Assembly (NCBI RefSeq): GCF_964355755.1
Contig: NC_092673.1
Coordinates: forward strand, 35,597,648-35,661,647
DNA length: 64,000 nucleotides
Direction of reading: 5' to 3'
From: Antedon mediterranea
Taxonomy: Eukaryota > Echinodermata > Crinoidea > Comatulida > Antedonidae
This document shows positions 45,519 through 60,500 of this stretch, piece after piece. How positions within the stretch are numbered: the first letter of the stretch is position 1; each line of letters opens with the position of its first letter. The translations under genes were made by a program, and so were the position numbers. The notes beneath the pieces were generated by a model. That model had not been told where the DNA came from. It was given only the letters and a program-made list of their open reading frames with translations, and ran no database searches.

Positions 45519-48500
45519 CTGTAAAAGGAATTCATTTTATATTAATAAGACACGGTGGAACCAGACAATGGGTGTGCAGCAATTTGATATATATTTACCA
45601 GATTCATGTCAACTTTTACAATATTAAAAGTTTCTTTATTGCTTAAGATATACACAGTATACATTAATATTTGACAATTTAGAAATAATGTAAAAGAAAC
45701 AAAAACTTAAAAAAAAAAAGTTTAAAAAATATAAACACACACTCCTTAAAGTGTATTTTTAGATGTATAGAATTTATAATTATATTCTGTAATTAAATGT
45801 TATTTTATTAATAAAATCATTTTATTTTCTATTATTTCTAAACAATAAATAATAACAATAAATGTTACATTTACTATTTTTTAATTACCTTTAATTAGAT
45901 CCATTTCTTTTGGTGATTTCTCAGAATCTGTTTTAACAGAACATTTTTTCTCTACAAACATTTTTCTTACATAGTCTATTAATGTTGTCTCTATTCAAAG
46001 AAATCAAATATCAACTCATGTATTATATAAAAAGTATATTTAAAAAATATAATAATTTTTTGTTTACATGTTTTTCATTTAAAATTAAAATACATGATTT
46101 ATTGTCAGTCTTACTCTTTTTTCTTGGTTTCTTTGCTTCAACTTGATCTTCTGACTCATCTAATAAAACAAGAGAAAATACTACAAATTAACTTTAATTC
46201 TTTAAATGTCCCTTTTATTCCCATTTTCTCATAGGTTTCAGTAAATGGTGTTTCCAGTGTTTTTCAAGCTCAGGTTTAGATTGACTAATTGTTGGTGAAT
46301 ATATTGCTGCTTCTGGTAATTTTCCAGTTTACAGACGTTTAATTTAAAAAGACTCCCAGAACAATTCATTTTCACACACCTCATGGTATATTTATTTGAA
46401 CTTACACCTTTAAATCGGTGGCACTCAATTAATGACAATTGGTGTCTTATTAAAAATATAAATAAGACACCAATATATTATTAGATAGGTATAGGTACTG
46501 TATTAAAAAAAATATGTTAGATAATATAACTGAACATTGTGTTTTTAAGACTTAAAATTATATCATTCACAATCTGATCTAAACTACATTGTGACATAAC
46601 AAATTTCTTCATAAATTTTTCTTTAAACTTTTTAATTCTTTTCTGAACTGACAGTACAGCATACCAACCTTTTGTTGATTTCTTTGTTTTCTTTAATTTA
46701 ACAGACTTATCTAAACACAACATGAAAAAGAAGTTACTATTGTAAATAATATTATACAAAATGAATGTTTATCAGTGTGGTGAAATATAACCTTTCATCA
46801 TTCACCTCTGGGCATTATTTATACCATTACATAAATATAAAACATTCATTATTTGTTTTATATCTAAATAGATTCCTGTCATTTGAATCAGATTGAATCA
46901 AATGTAGGCCTAGGCTAGTAGCCCAGGCCTACATTTGATTGAAACAGTAACATTTGGTTTTTAATAATATAATAAATATTATCTTTATTTGGATTTTATA
47001 AACACACTTACTGTAGTGTTAATTATGTCAACAAACGACCTGATCTGTTTTATGTTTCGTTTGGTCGTGCTAATGTTTGTAAAAATGGTTTTATTTCTCG
47101 TTTGTCTTCCATGAGTTTGTTGCTGTGTACATTGCTATGTTTCCCGTTAACTTATGGGTAGTGGGGGTAAAAATCTATATATATATATTTATATTTTATT
47201 TTTTCATATAACATCACCTGTAAGTGGGAACATTGTTCCTGTTGGAATGTTTTGAATAAATAAAATAAATAAATAAATAAAGGAAAATAAATAAAGGAAA
47301 ATAAAAAACAATCCTAGGCCTAGCAAGACTAGGCTAAGCGCCTAGGCCTAGCCTAATACTAACAGGCCTAGAAAGGCAGCGATACCATTACAAAACTTTG
47401 ACAGGCAACTGGAACTCAATTTTTTCAATGATTCTACGTCTTGTAGAGATGTTCCCATTAATTAATCAAAAATCCTACACACTATCTAAAGCTAATTAAA
47501 AGGCTTTTTTTGGTCTAAATTAGTACATATATCTCTCCAAATATGTACTTTTATCGCGAATAACATAACATTCAATCTTCGTGGCAGAAATACAAAATAG
47601 GAGGTGCTGTTGTATTTCTATTATAAAAAAAAATATTTTTCAAATGAGAAAAGATTTTTTTGTTCGTACACGAAATAAATTACCATTGAACAACCATTCA
47701 ATAGTGCGTACTATTGTCATGTGACCGACAATCGTACAATCAAATGACACAAATTTATTTAGGTGTTATGTTATAACAAATTGAATATTATATATTACAC
47801 ATCTATTTAAACATGGATCTGATATAAAATTTGTTGTTGTAGATAAACTGTCTTTGCAGTTGATTTCTCAATAGTGGAGTTCATTTTTTCTTTTCTCTCT
47901 TTTCAGTTTAATATCGTTATCAACGGTATGTAATCACACAAACAATTTTTAATGAGTGTTTCAGTTGTCGAAAAAATCACAACTTTAAAGATTTTTTAAA
48001 TTACATGGTGTACTATAGTATCATAAACTTAAAATTGCCAAAATTGTAAAGGCAGAACTAAACAGCCACTGACCAACCTCCTCCCCCGGGGGCTGACCTA
48101 AGAAATTAATTTTTTTAATAATAGAGCTGTTAGGTCCTCAGAAATGGGACTTATTATTTGAAATAAGTCTCCCATCATGCTTGGGGCTAAGTTAAGACAA
48201 TTTTGAGCTGTTAAGTCCCCTGAAATTGGACTAATAGACGTACTTTAAAATATGCAACAAAATATGTAAGTCTCCAGGTACAGATCTACCATGAGCTTAG
48301 AAATTTTAAAAAAATAGAGCTGCTTAGTGGACCGTTTCGCCTTTTTGGTGGGGGTGTGGACTACTACATCATGCAATTGTTTATGTCTAGATGTAAGCTA
48401 AAATAATTGCAGTCTTTTCTTTGTAATATGACCAGAGCTACTGAAAGGGTCTATTAATAATTATAAAATAGTTTATGGAATAATTAATAAAAATTAAAAA

Positions 48501-51500
48501 AATAAGTATATTTACTTGTAAAAGTATAGAACAATTTTAAATTTAATTGCAAAGTATTTTTTAAATTGAATTCAAATTATTAAAATGCTATAAATGAAAA
48601 TTGACTATTTACTAAATAAAGGTTTATAGCTAACAAAATATACTTTGTTAGAACTTGCATACCTAGTATAGATGATGATTGTTGTTGTGGCTCAACATTC
48701 TCTGTTTGCGTACCTCTACATTCTGTGGTTTTATATTAAACAATATAATTGTTGGTTAAAATAAACAATATATATATAATATTTCCTCATCTTTATCATT
48801 TCAAATTAATTAATTGAATTTCAGTATATCACCGTGCGGTTTAGAATTTATTCTGTGCCTGTGACGTTACTGTGCAGTCTTTCCCTTTGGTTGTTATTCT
48901 GAATAAAAACATTTTGCCTTCCATACCTACAGTATACGACCATAAGATGTGATATATAAAGTATAATATAATTTCTTACATGTGGTCAACAGCAACATAC
49001 ACCTTTGTTAAATTTTAAGATTTATTATCAACATATTTATAAAAAGTAATTATGAATTATTATTAAACTGTGATGTACATTTGACTATAACATTATTTAA
49101 GTTATAAATATTCAGAGAAATAAAAATACTGTAACAAATCCCTGGTAAATACAAATGGTAGATGGGGTGGGGGGGGGGGGGGTTATTATTTATTAGGTAG
49201 AGAACGGATTATCTCTTTTGTAGCTGTTTAATTCATTTGAAGATATACATACCACTACCACTTCTGTAACGGAGTACCAATTGAAGGGTTGACTGATTCT
49301 GAATGTTGTAGTCGGACAGTGCTTGCCAATCTTTAAGCTGGTTTCCAGCAAAGATAATTTGTTGCTGCTCTGGAGGAATTCTCACTTTATCTTGGATCTT
49401 AGCTTTCACATTCTCAATGATGTCTGATGGTTCAACATCAAGTGTAACTTCCTCTCCAGTGAGTGTTTTCACAAAAATCTCCATGCCGCCTCTCAGCACA
49501 AAAGGCTCTGATAATAGACAAAAACAAGACTTCAAAATGTGCCTAATATTCATATCAAGGCCATATTTGGCTAAGATCAGATTTTAATATCATGACATAA
49601 TGACAATAACAATGCAAATCTCTTAATAATTTTTTAATACAATACTTTCTGATAAAAATGAAAAACAATTGTAGATTTTTTATACATAAAAAGAATAGGC
49701 ATACATTGGTTCAGGTTCATGATTGTTTATTATTTACACTCAGCTATGTGCTTTTTATGTTTTGTTCAGACACACATGAAATGGCAGCTGTGGGGTGAAG
49801 GATGGTTGTCATATTCTTTTATACACAGATGTCTAGAATCTGCTTATTTTATATTCCATTCCATTATCATACTTCTTGTATTTGTATATGTTTTTTGATC
49901 TTGAAATAAAAATGTCATGCAGTGAAATTTTCTTATACATGACATGTCCTATAAACTCACATGCTTAAATGGTATACTGTAAAAAGTATTTAATTATTTA
50001 AAAAAAATCACACTCAACAGTGGGAAACCTGCCTCTTACCTAAGGATATTGTCATAGTAATTATAGTAGTATTATGTCTAGAGAAGATTTTGAACTATAC
50101 TAAATGATAGACCATTATAAATAATGTACTCGTAAAATAGGAAGTAACAGTTTTCATAATAAAAAAGTGTTGAATCCCACCAGAACAGAACATGGAATTT
50201 ACCTGTACCAGTAGAGCTTTTTTGTAATGCTGATTTTGGCTCTCCTTCATCAGTACCGCCAGCATCTGTAAATATCAATATACACTTAATGGACTTGATG
50301 ATGTTGTTGCTTACATACAACAAATACAATTTTAGTTAATTCATTTAGTTTAAAGTATAACTTGCAATAATAGTGTTCCATAGCATATCTACAGTTAGGG
50401 CGTTTGTTGTATGAGAGGATGCATCTGGTGGGTAAATATCTGTGATAATACTGCATATGGCTCAGTGGTCTAACGATATGATGGTCACTGGTTCTTACCC
50501 TATCCAGAGAACTTTTTTCATACAACTAAAAAATATGGAACTTTTCCACAGTATACACAGTATTATTTTTAAAAACCTGTTGAATTTGTAAAATGTGGAA
50601 CACTGTACAGTAGATATTTTGGTTTGATTAACTACCGTAGTAATGAATAAAATATTGATTGCATAATAACATAATAAATTATTATCCTAATTAAAAACTT
50701 TCATGAAAAGATATAGTTTTAAAGTCCTATTGAAGAAAACAAACATAACATATGCATACATTTTGTTAGAACTTCTTCAGGTTCTCCAAGCTTCAAGATA
50801 CCTAATTTCTCGATAAATAGTTGCATATTTCCTTCACTGATGATCTGTCTGTTTTCAAGATCATTAATCAGATCCCATTTATCTTCATAAGATGTTGGTG
50901 CCTCATTAACAAGATCACTGATGGATTCCACATTTTTTGTGGTCAGCTTATTTCCAAATTCTACCAACATGCATCTGTGACGACTATATTTTGAAACGGA
51001 AATCTCCTCGACATTTGGGAATGTTACAACTTCCTCTTGAATTTTTCTTACTAATTCAAATTCTCCTGTTACATTGATGGTGTCAAAAAACAATGTGAGA
51101 TCTTTGCTTGTCAGATGATTAGATTCAATTAAGAATTCCAGCAGGTCTATCGTGCTAGATGCCTTGTCTAGCATATGAGGAAGCAGAAGGGGTTTGTACA
51201 AGGTTTTCAGCAAACTGATTGAATCCCTCTTGTCATACCAGCGAGAAAATTCTGCTTTAATGTAGGTAAAAATAAAATCTCGTACTCCTAGATTGAAAAG
51301 AGAAGTTGAACTAAAAATGGTTTTAACATATTTGTTTTCAGAAAAAGCAACAACTATGAAAGACGCATACTACTGTACTACGTAACACATATTTGGCTCC
51401 TATGGTGAAAATCATGCTCTCATCTGACATTGTCTATTTGACATTGTCTATAACTATTTAAAGTACCTTGCTTTGATGTGATGTGAACTAATAATAATGA

Positions 51501-54500
51501 TGGTCTGAAAATCAATCTAATATTGTATAATTAATTCTAATATTATTACAAAATGTGGCCTGGTAAACTTTGCATGATCATTTTCATCACAGATTACATA
51601 AACCAAAATAATATTGAGTGTTGTCTGTTGTGGTGTAAATTATGAATTTATTTCCTTTAAACTCGTCACCCTCGTTTGAAACAGATACTTTTTCATGTTC
51701 CATTTCTTTTGTTTGTTTCTTCTGATATTCTGTTTCTAGTACAGCAAACTTTTTTAAGTCATTAAGCATCTGTTTTAACAGTTGATGATAGTTTGGTACA
51801 ACTTTAAAAACAAATTCAAAAGAACAAATAGAAATATTATAATCACTGAAATTTTAAATATTTAGTTGCAAAGTACTGTATGCATACTTTATTTTCCCTA
51901 AATCTTTTATTTGATAACTTTTTTAAATGTGTTTTTTATTTAAGCTTTTTATGATTATATACTCTATCAAGAATGTGCTTCTTTAACGTATATAAAAATA
52001 TGGCCACCACCAGGTAGGCCTACTTCATCAAGGCTTCTAAGAATGGATGACGAGTTGGGAGCAGGAATGCTAGTAGACCAAACCCAGAACCGTTTTTGAT
52101 TACGATCATGCGGGAAATTACCTCACAACGAAAATAAAATCTCATTGCATTTCTCATTGCTAGAAAACAAAATTCTCAGTAAAAATTGTTTTACCAGAGC
52201 GTTACTAACAACTTCCTGGTTTTAGTTTATTTCTTGCAAGAAAAAGGTACTTGATTAATTAATTTAATTATTTACTGATCTACAGCCAATGACCACAATG
52301 CAATATTTAAACTTGTCATGCATTGTTTGTTTTCATGATTCAGAACATACTTTTCTGACAATTATGCTGCCTCTAGAATATTGATTCTTGTCAATCAAGA
52401 CATAACTATATGTTTTAATCTATGAAGGCATATTAGGCATTTACTACCACATTCATTGTTACTTGTTTTAATCAATAAATGTGTTAGGAACTTACTTGTC
52501 TAGTTTCATTTTGAACATTAATTATGAAAGTATATCAAGGAAAAAATATACAACATTCAATGTAAATTATATCGATCACAGAGCTTGTTTACTGAAATTG
52601 GTAATAAACCCTGCCAGGCATCATCGTGACATGGTCTTCTTACAAATCCCCAAGTCGGACATCTCACAAACATTACCCACTGACCAAGAGCACCATAACC
52701 ACTCATCATACAATAAACTCATTTATATATATAGCATAACTTTCAACATTCCCTTACATGATTACCAAATGTCAAATTGGTTTCATAAACCGCCTATTAT
52801 ATCTAATGCAGACTAGTCGCATCCCACCCATCATCTAGTTCTGTTTAATATAAACTGTTCATTGGTTGTGTTTTCGTTACAATATGTTACTTTTATTTTT
52901 ATTATCTGTTTTATATTTTACCAGCTAGGCCTACACAACTATAAGCCTAGCTAAGCTAGGCCTAAGACCGTCCATGAGACGAAACTTGACGCGTTCTACT
53001 TGGTAGTGCATTGTTTCTCTCTTTTTATCATAATAAACAATAAAACGTACATTTTAGACAAGGAATGACCTGGTGTACTGTTTTTAAATATTTTTACAAA
53101 ATTGTAGGTCTAGTGTCTTTAACCACTTACCAACTTCATGCTCCATTGGTTTTGGTAAATCTTCATATTCTTTTTGCAGCATTTCTCTTTCATAGTACAT
53201 TGGTACATCTATAAAAGGAGTCAATTGAACATTCTAAAATAGTTTTTATTTTCACAGACCAGGAGAGTTGAGTTTCTTTATTGTTGAAGTATTACCACTA
53301 ATTTGCTTTGACCAAAAATATAAAACATACCTTTGAGGTAGCTAGAACTTCTGATTAGTTTTGATGGTCCAGGTTGATCTATTAAAAATAGTATTATACA
53401 TATTGATTTTAATAAACAGACAATGTAGAGATTTTGATGGTCCAGGTTGATCTATTAAAAATAGTATTATACATATTGATTTTAATAAACAGACAATGTA
53501 GAGATTTTGATGGTCCAGGTTGATCTATTAAAAATAGTATTATACATATTGATATTAATAAACAGACAATGTAGAGATTTTGATGGTCCAGGTTGATCTA
53601 TTAAAAATAGTATTATACATATTGATATTAATAAACAGACAATGTAGAGATTTTGATGGTCCAGGTTGATCTATTAAAAATAGTATTATACATATTGATT
53701 TTAATAAACAGACAATGTAGAGATTTTGATGGTCCAGGTTGATCTATTAAAAATAGTATTATACATATTGATTTTAATAAACAGACAATGTAGAGATTTT
53801 GATGGTCCAGGTTGATCTATTAAAAATAGTATTATACATATTGATTTTAATAAACAGACAATGTAGAGATTTTGATGGTCCAGGTTGATCTATTAAAAAT
53901 AGTATTATACATATGGATTTTAATAAACAGACAATGTAGAGATTTTGATGGTCCAGGTTGATCTATTAAAAATAGTATTATACATATGGATTTTAATAAA
54001 CAGACAATGTAGAGATTTTGATGGTCCAGGTTGATCTATTAAAAATAGTATTATACATATTGATTTTAATAAACAGACAATGTAGAGATTTTGATGGTCC
54101 AGGTTGATCTATTAAAAATAGTATTATACATATGGATTTTAATAAACAGACAATGTAGAGATTTTGATGGTCCAGGTTGATCTATTAAAAATAGTATTAT
54201 ACATATTGATTTTAATAAACAGACAATGTAGAGATTGTGATGGTCCAGGTTGATCTATTAAAAATAGTATTATACATATTGATTTGAATAAACAGACAAT
54301 GTAGAGATTTTGATGGTCCAGGTTGATCTATTAAAAATAGTATTATACATATTGATTTTAATAAACAGACAATGTAGAGATTTTGATGGTCCAGGTTGAT
54401 CTATTAAAAATAGTATTATACATATTGATTTTAATAAACAGACAATGTAGAGATTTTGATGGTCCAGGTTGATCTATTAAAAATAGTATTATACATATTG

Positions 54501-57500
54501 ATATTAATAAACAGACAATGTAGAGATTTTGATGGTCCAGGTTGATCTATTAAAAATAGTATTATACATATTGATATTAATAAACAGACAATGTAGAGAT
54601 TTTGATGGTCCAGGTTGATCTATTAAAAATAGTATTATACATATTGATTTTAATAAACAGACAATGTAGAGATTTTGATGGTCCAGGTTGATCTATTAAA
54701 AATAGTATTATACATATTGATTTGAATAAACAGACAATGTAGAGATTGTGATGGTCCAGGTTGATCTATTAAAAATAGTATTATACATATTGATTTTAAT
54801 AAAACAGACAATGTAGAGATTTTGATGGTCCAGGTTGATCTATTAAAAATAGTATTATACATATTGATTTTAATAAACAGACAATGTAGAGATTTTGATG
54901 GTCCAGGTTGATCTATTAAAAATAGTATTATACATATTGATTTTAATAAACAGACAATGTAGAGATTTTGATGGTCCAGGTTGATCTATTAAAAATAGTA
55001 TTATACATATTGATTTTAATAAACAGACAATGTAGAGATTTTGATGGTCCAGGTTGATCTATTAAAAATAGTATTATACATATGGATTTTAATAAACAGA
55101 CAATGTAGAGATTTTGATGGTCCAGGTTGATCTATTAAAAATAGTATTATACATATGGATTTTAATAAACAGACAATGTAGAGATTTTGATGGTCCAGGT
55201 TGATCTATTAAAAATAGTATTATACATATTGATTTTAATAAACAGACAATGTAGAGATTTTGATGGTCCAGGTTGATCTATTAAAAATAGTATTATACAT
55301 ATGGATTTTAATAAACAGACAATGTAGAGATTTTGATGGTCCAGGTTGATCTATTAAAAATAGTATTATACATATTGATTTTAATAAACAGACAATGTAG
55401 AGATTGTGATGGTCCAGGTTGATCTATTAAAAATAGTATTATACATATTGATTTGAATAAACAGACAATGTAGAGATTTTGATGGTCCAGGTTGATCTAT
55501 TAAAAATAGTATTATACATATTGATTTTAATAAACAGACAATGTAGAGATTTTGATGGTCCAGGTTGATCTATTAAAAATAGTATTATACATATTGATTT
55601 GAATAAACAGACAATGTAGAGATTTTGATGGTCCAGGTTGATCTATTAAAAATAGTATTATACATATTGATTTTAATAAACAGACAATGTAGAGATTTTG
55701 ATGGTCCAGGTTGATCTATTAAAAATAGTATTATACATATTGATTTTAATAAACAGACAATGTAGAGATTTTGATGGTCCAGGTTGATCTATTAAAAATA
55801 GTATTATACATATTGATTTTAATAAACAGACAATGTAGAGATTTTGATGGTCCAGGTTGATCTATTAAAAATAGTATTATACATATTGATTTTAATAAAA
55901 CAGACAATGTAGAGATTTTGATGGTCCAGGTTGATCTATTAAAAATAGTATTATACATATTGATTTTAATAAAACAGACAATGTAGAGATTTTGATGGTC
56001 CAGGTTGATCTATTAAAAATAGTATTATACATATTGATTTTAATAAACAGACAATGTAGAGATTTTGATGGTCCAGGTTGATCTATTAAAAATAGTATTA
56101 TACATATTGATTTGAATAAACAGACAATGTAGAGATTTTGATGGTCCAGGTTGATCTATTAAAAATAGTATTATACATATGGATTTTAATAAACAGACAA
56201 TGTAGAGATTTTGATGGTCCAGGTTGATCTATTAAAAATAGTATTATACATATTGATTTGAATAAACAGACAATGTAGAGATTTTGATGGTCCAGGTTGA
56301 TCTATTAAAAATAGTATTATACATATTGATTTTAATAAACAGACAATGTAGAGATTTTGATGGTCCAGGTTGATCTATTAAAAATAGTATTATACATATT
56401 GATTTTAATAAACAGACAATGTAGAGATTTTGATGGTCCAGGTTGATCTATTAAAAATAGTATTATACATATTGATTTTAATAAACAGACAATGTAGAGA
56501 TTTTGATGGTCCAGGTTGATCTATTAAAAATAGTATTATACATATTGATTTTAATAAAACAGACAATGTAGAGATTTTGATGGTCCAGGTTGATCTATTA
56601 AAAATAGTATTATACATATTGATTTTAATAAAACAGACAATGTAGAGATTTTGATGGTCCAGGTTGATCTATTAAAAATAGTATTATACATATTGATTTT
56701 AATAAACAGACAATGTAGAGATTTTGATGGTCCAGGTTGATCTATTAAAAATAGTATTATACATATTGATTTGAATAAACAGACAATGTAGAGATTTTGA
56801 TGGTCCAGGTTGATCTATTAAAAATAGTATTATACATATGGATTTTAATAAACAGACAATGTAGAGATTTTGATGGTCCAGGTTGATCTATTAAAAATAG
56901 TATTATACATATTGATTTGAATAAACAGACAATGTAGAGATTTTGATGGTCCAGGTTGATCTATTAAAAATAGTATTATACATATGGATTTTAATAAACA
57001 GACAATGTAGAGATTTTGATGATAAAACACTGAATGTTTTAATATCTCTCACAAGATAATGGTGACGAGTAAGGCTTTCGCGCAACACATCGTAATATGC
57101 ACATGTAATTTATTAGGCTTGATCTACAGTAGGCTGCACCACAACAATTGTACAAACAGCATAGTGTTGAAAGAGATAAAAAAAAAATCAAATTTTAAAA
57201 ATTCAAATGGCCATATGATGACGTCATATCATACTTACAGTCTAATTTTCAACAACTCATTACCTTTTCATAATATGTTAAAAATAGGGGGTCACCAGCC
57301 ATTCCGGAGAACTATAATCGATTCAAAACAGGCATATTTATACACAAATTTACATAAAATTACCTATTTTCAAGCCCAAAATTTTGACATGCATGTGTGA
57401 AAGGAACTTATCATAAACGGTATACAGAACAACAATCAAGTACAAAAACGGTCTGTCTAAGCTGCGTACAAGCTAAGTACGCAAAAGCGTGTGCATAATG

Positions 57501-60500
57501 CGAAATTCTTTGAAAAATGTGAAAAGCTTAAAATGTCCTGAAACGTGTAGAAAGTTTAGAAATTGATTTGAGCATTTTTAACTTTCAAAGCATGAGTATG
57601 CACGAATGTTCACACTTTTTCTGATGATATAGGAAGATGACCTTTGACATGCAGCATACGTGTGTCAAGTGGTATTTAAAAATATCTATTGGTTTCTAAT
57701 TTTTAGTCAATCTAAGAATTTCAGAAAATTGCTCATAGTTTAATATGATTTTCATCAAATCAAAGTTAAACAACTACATACGTGTATCTGCTGGCTAAGT
57801 TACAACATAACTGCTTTCGCCGTTTTAGAGATCTGCCACCAACAAAAAATGATTAAACAAAAATGTTCTGGACAATAATTGCTCTTCTGAGAGCCATAGC
57901 CTAATCATTTTCAGGTTGTTTAAAATTGTTGTAAGAGATGTTGACGTTTTTTTCAATTAGTCTCATAGGCTATGGGATAAGTGAACATTAGAAATTAAGT
58001 ATAATTGTAAGATCTGGAGTTTTGTTTGAAAATCAACCTTATTGCCCACAAAGAATACAACTTACCTAGCTGTGGACTTAAAGACCTCTTAAATTGTTCT
58101 GATATTCCAACTTTATCTGTAAAATATTTATCATCGAAATAGCTATGAATTAATTGCCAATAATACTTTTAAAAACCCACAAATTCTCTTCAATACACAA
58201 TAATTAATAATAATATAATAATCAACATTTATATTGCGACAATTAAATATAATAATTGAATATGCATTGTGTCCTGAATTTGCTGAAAAAAGTTATTAAA
58301 TTAATTTTAAATGAATCAAAAGTAGGTGACTTTTTGACAAAAGGTGGTATTTCATTCCAAAGAGAAGATGTAACACAATAAAAAGTGCATCCACCGTAAA
58401 TGTTAGCATGGAAACTTAAAATGGTTGACGTCTATAATTGGTCAGAGGAGCAAAGGTGACCTGATGGAACACATCGAGGAACAATTTTGGTAATTAAATT
58501 CGGAACGCATAGACAAATGTTCAAAGAAAATTGTGTTTTCTCTAAATTCTTTCTTTAAACATCACATTATGTAAAGATAGGTTAGTAAGGAGTAGTATAA
58601 TTCCATAACCGCAAGCTCATCTAGAGAATGCTAGGCTGGTGATTTGGAGGTCGTGGGTTGAAATCTCAGCTGAGAATTAACTTGACTAATTCTCAATATG
58701 TACTCAGAATATGGCAAATATCTTGCCAATCTGTCTGATTTAAAGGTACTAAAACAGTAGTTCAAAACAATAATAACAAACTAATTATTTCATTACTAGT
58801 ATTTTTTATTAATCATATTCATTTAAATTGATTCAATAAATCACTCCTTCAAATTCACCTGTTTCTAATTTAACAATTCCTTGTGATCCATGTTCTATTT
58901 CATGTTCCATTTCATGTTCCATTTCATGTTCCATTCCATGTTTCATTCCATGTTCCATTCCATGTTCTACTATTGTTGATGTATCAGATGAATTGTATGA
59001 ATCTGCTAAAAAATACAAATTTACATTGATGTTTAATTTAGTCAAATTTGTCAAATTTCCATGACACCATTCAGGTTATGATGATGTACTAGACAAATCA
59101 TTTAAATCTCAAAATAGCAAAAATTGACTTTGATGAATTTAATCAAAGTAAGGTTCTACAATGTTCAACTGTCTATAATTCCGATTCCAAAAAAAAAAAA
59201 ATATTATGTTTGACATTAAAATAAATAGTGATGGCTATGTGTATTTATATTGTGTAACTGCACCACTTACCTGTTTGTGATCTTTGTTCTTGTAGAAATT
59301 CTTCAGATTCGGATTCTGTTGATGAACCAGATAAATCATCTGAATCATCTAATAAGGATAGCAAAAAACATTTAATAATGTTCAATGTAGTAAAAACTAC
59401 TGTATTATCATGATGAAGGATGTCAGGATCTAGAACGTTTGTCACATTCTATGACCCTGATGACAAAAGAAAAAGAAAATATTTTGTACAAAGAATATAT
59501 TTTGAATCATTGTTAATTTAAATAATAATTATGGTATTAATTTAAAAAATTGTCAGGCGTTTTTGAGGGGGTGTATCCACCAGAAATTTCTATTTATATC
59601 CGAATAGACTGCCCAGGATTGACTCGCACATCGTAGGAAATTTCTATTTCTGTTTTTGTTGTTGAGTAAAAAGGGGCACCTGTACAATTTAGGGCCTCCC
59701 TCTTGAATCCACCCTTGAAAAATATATTGTCATTGCTAGAATATTAGCAAATACCCTGTCTGTTTACATGGTTGAGTCATTCTTACTTATATAAAATTTT
59801 AATTTTAAAAAATCATAGCAAAATAATTTCTCACCTATTTCTTTTATCTTTTTCATTGCAGATTTTAAATCCTGTTCTTCAATTTTAACACCAAGCAACT
59901 GGTGTTGAAATTCTTGCTGGAATTCCCCTGCTACTATTTTTGCTAAATCTTTGAGCAGATTCTCACTAGAATAGGCTTCCCAGAGGTTTTCTAATGATTT
60001 AGAGTCGTATGCAGTTAGATATAACACTAAAGACCCTGTTCCTACGTGTGTGAAATATAAATGAATACTCTTGAAGTAGGATGTAAGCTTTTCCAAAATA
60101 TTGTAACAATGTGTGGTAGCTGCTTTCTTTTGTTTTGCTAGATTGTTGAAGAAGATTTCAAGAGCATGTGGTTGGTCTCTGTCTTCAACTGACAAAGAAC
60201 AGTCGGTTTTCACTAATAACAATTCCACACCTTAAAAGATAATATACAATATACATATTCTTTTTCTGCATTGTTTTAAACAGACTACCATATTTACTAA
60301 GAATGTATGGGTTTGTTTTCTAATTGAAATTTCTAAAGATTGATATTCTTTGAAACCGGTGTCAGTAAGATGACTTTCAACCTAAAAAACAAAACAATTT
60401 TCTTCTTTTGTTTGAATTTTGCACACACTCAGTATTGTATTCAGAATGTGAATATTATTTACAAAAACTTTTCTTTTTATTTGTTTGCAATATGATGCTG

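Noticed and set aside
52481-52816. 111-codon plus-strand frame
   Set aside because: Lies in an intron of the minus-strand gene, with no recognisable domain and AT-driven composition.
53359-57018. CRISPR array or protein-coding repeats
   Set aside because: There are no unique spacers between the repeats; the 73-bp unit is continuous and not a multiple of three, and the context is a eukaryotic intron.
57059-57400. 113-codon plus-strand frame
   Set aside because: Intronic, no domain, no splice or promoter support.
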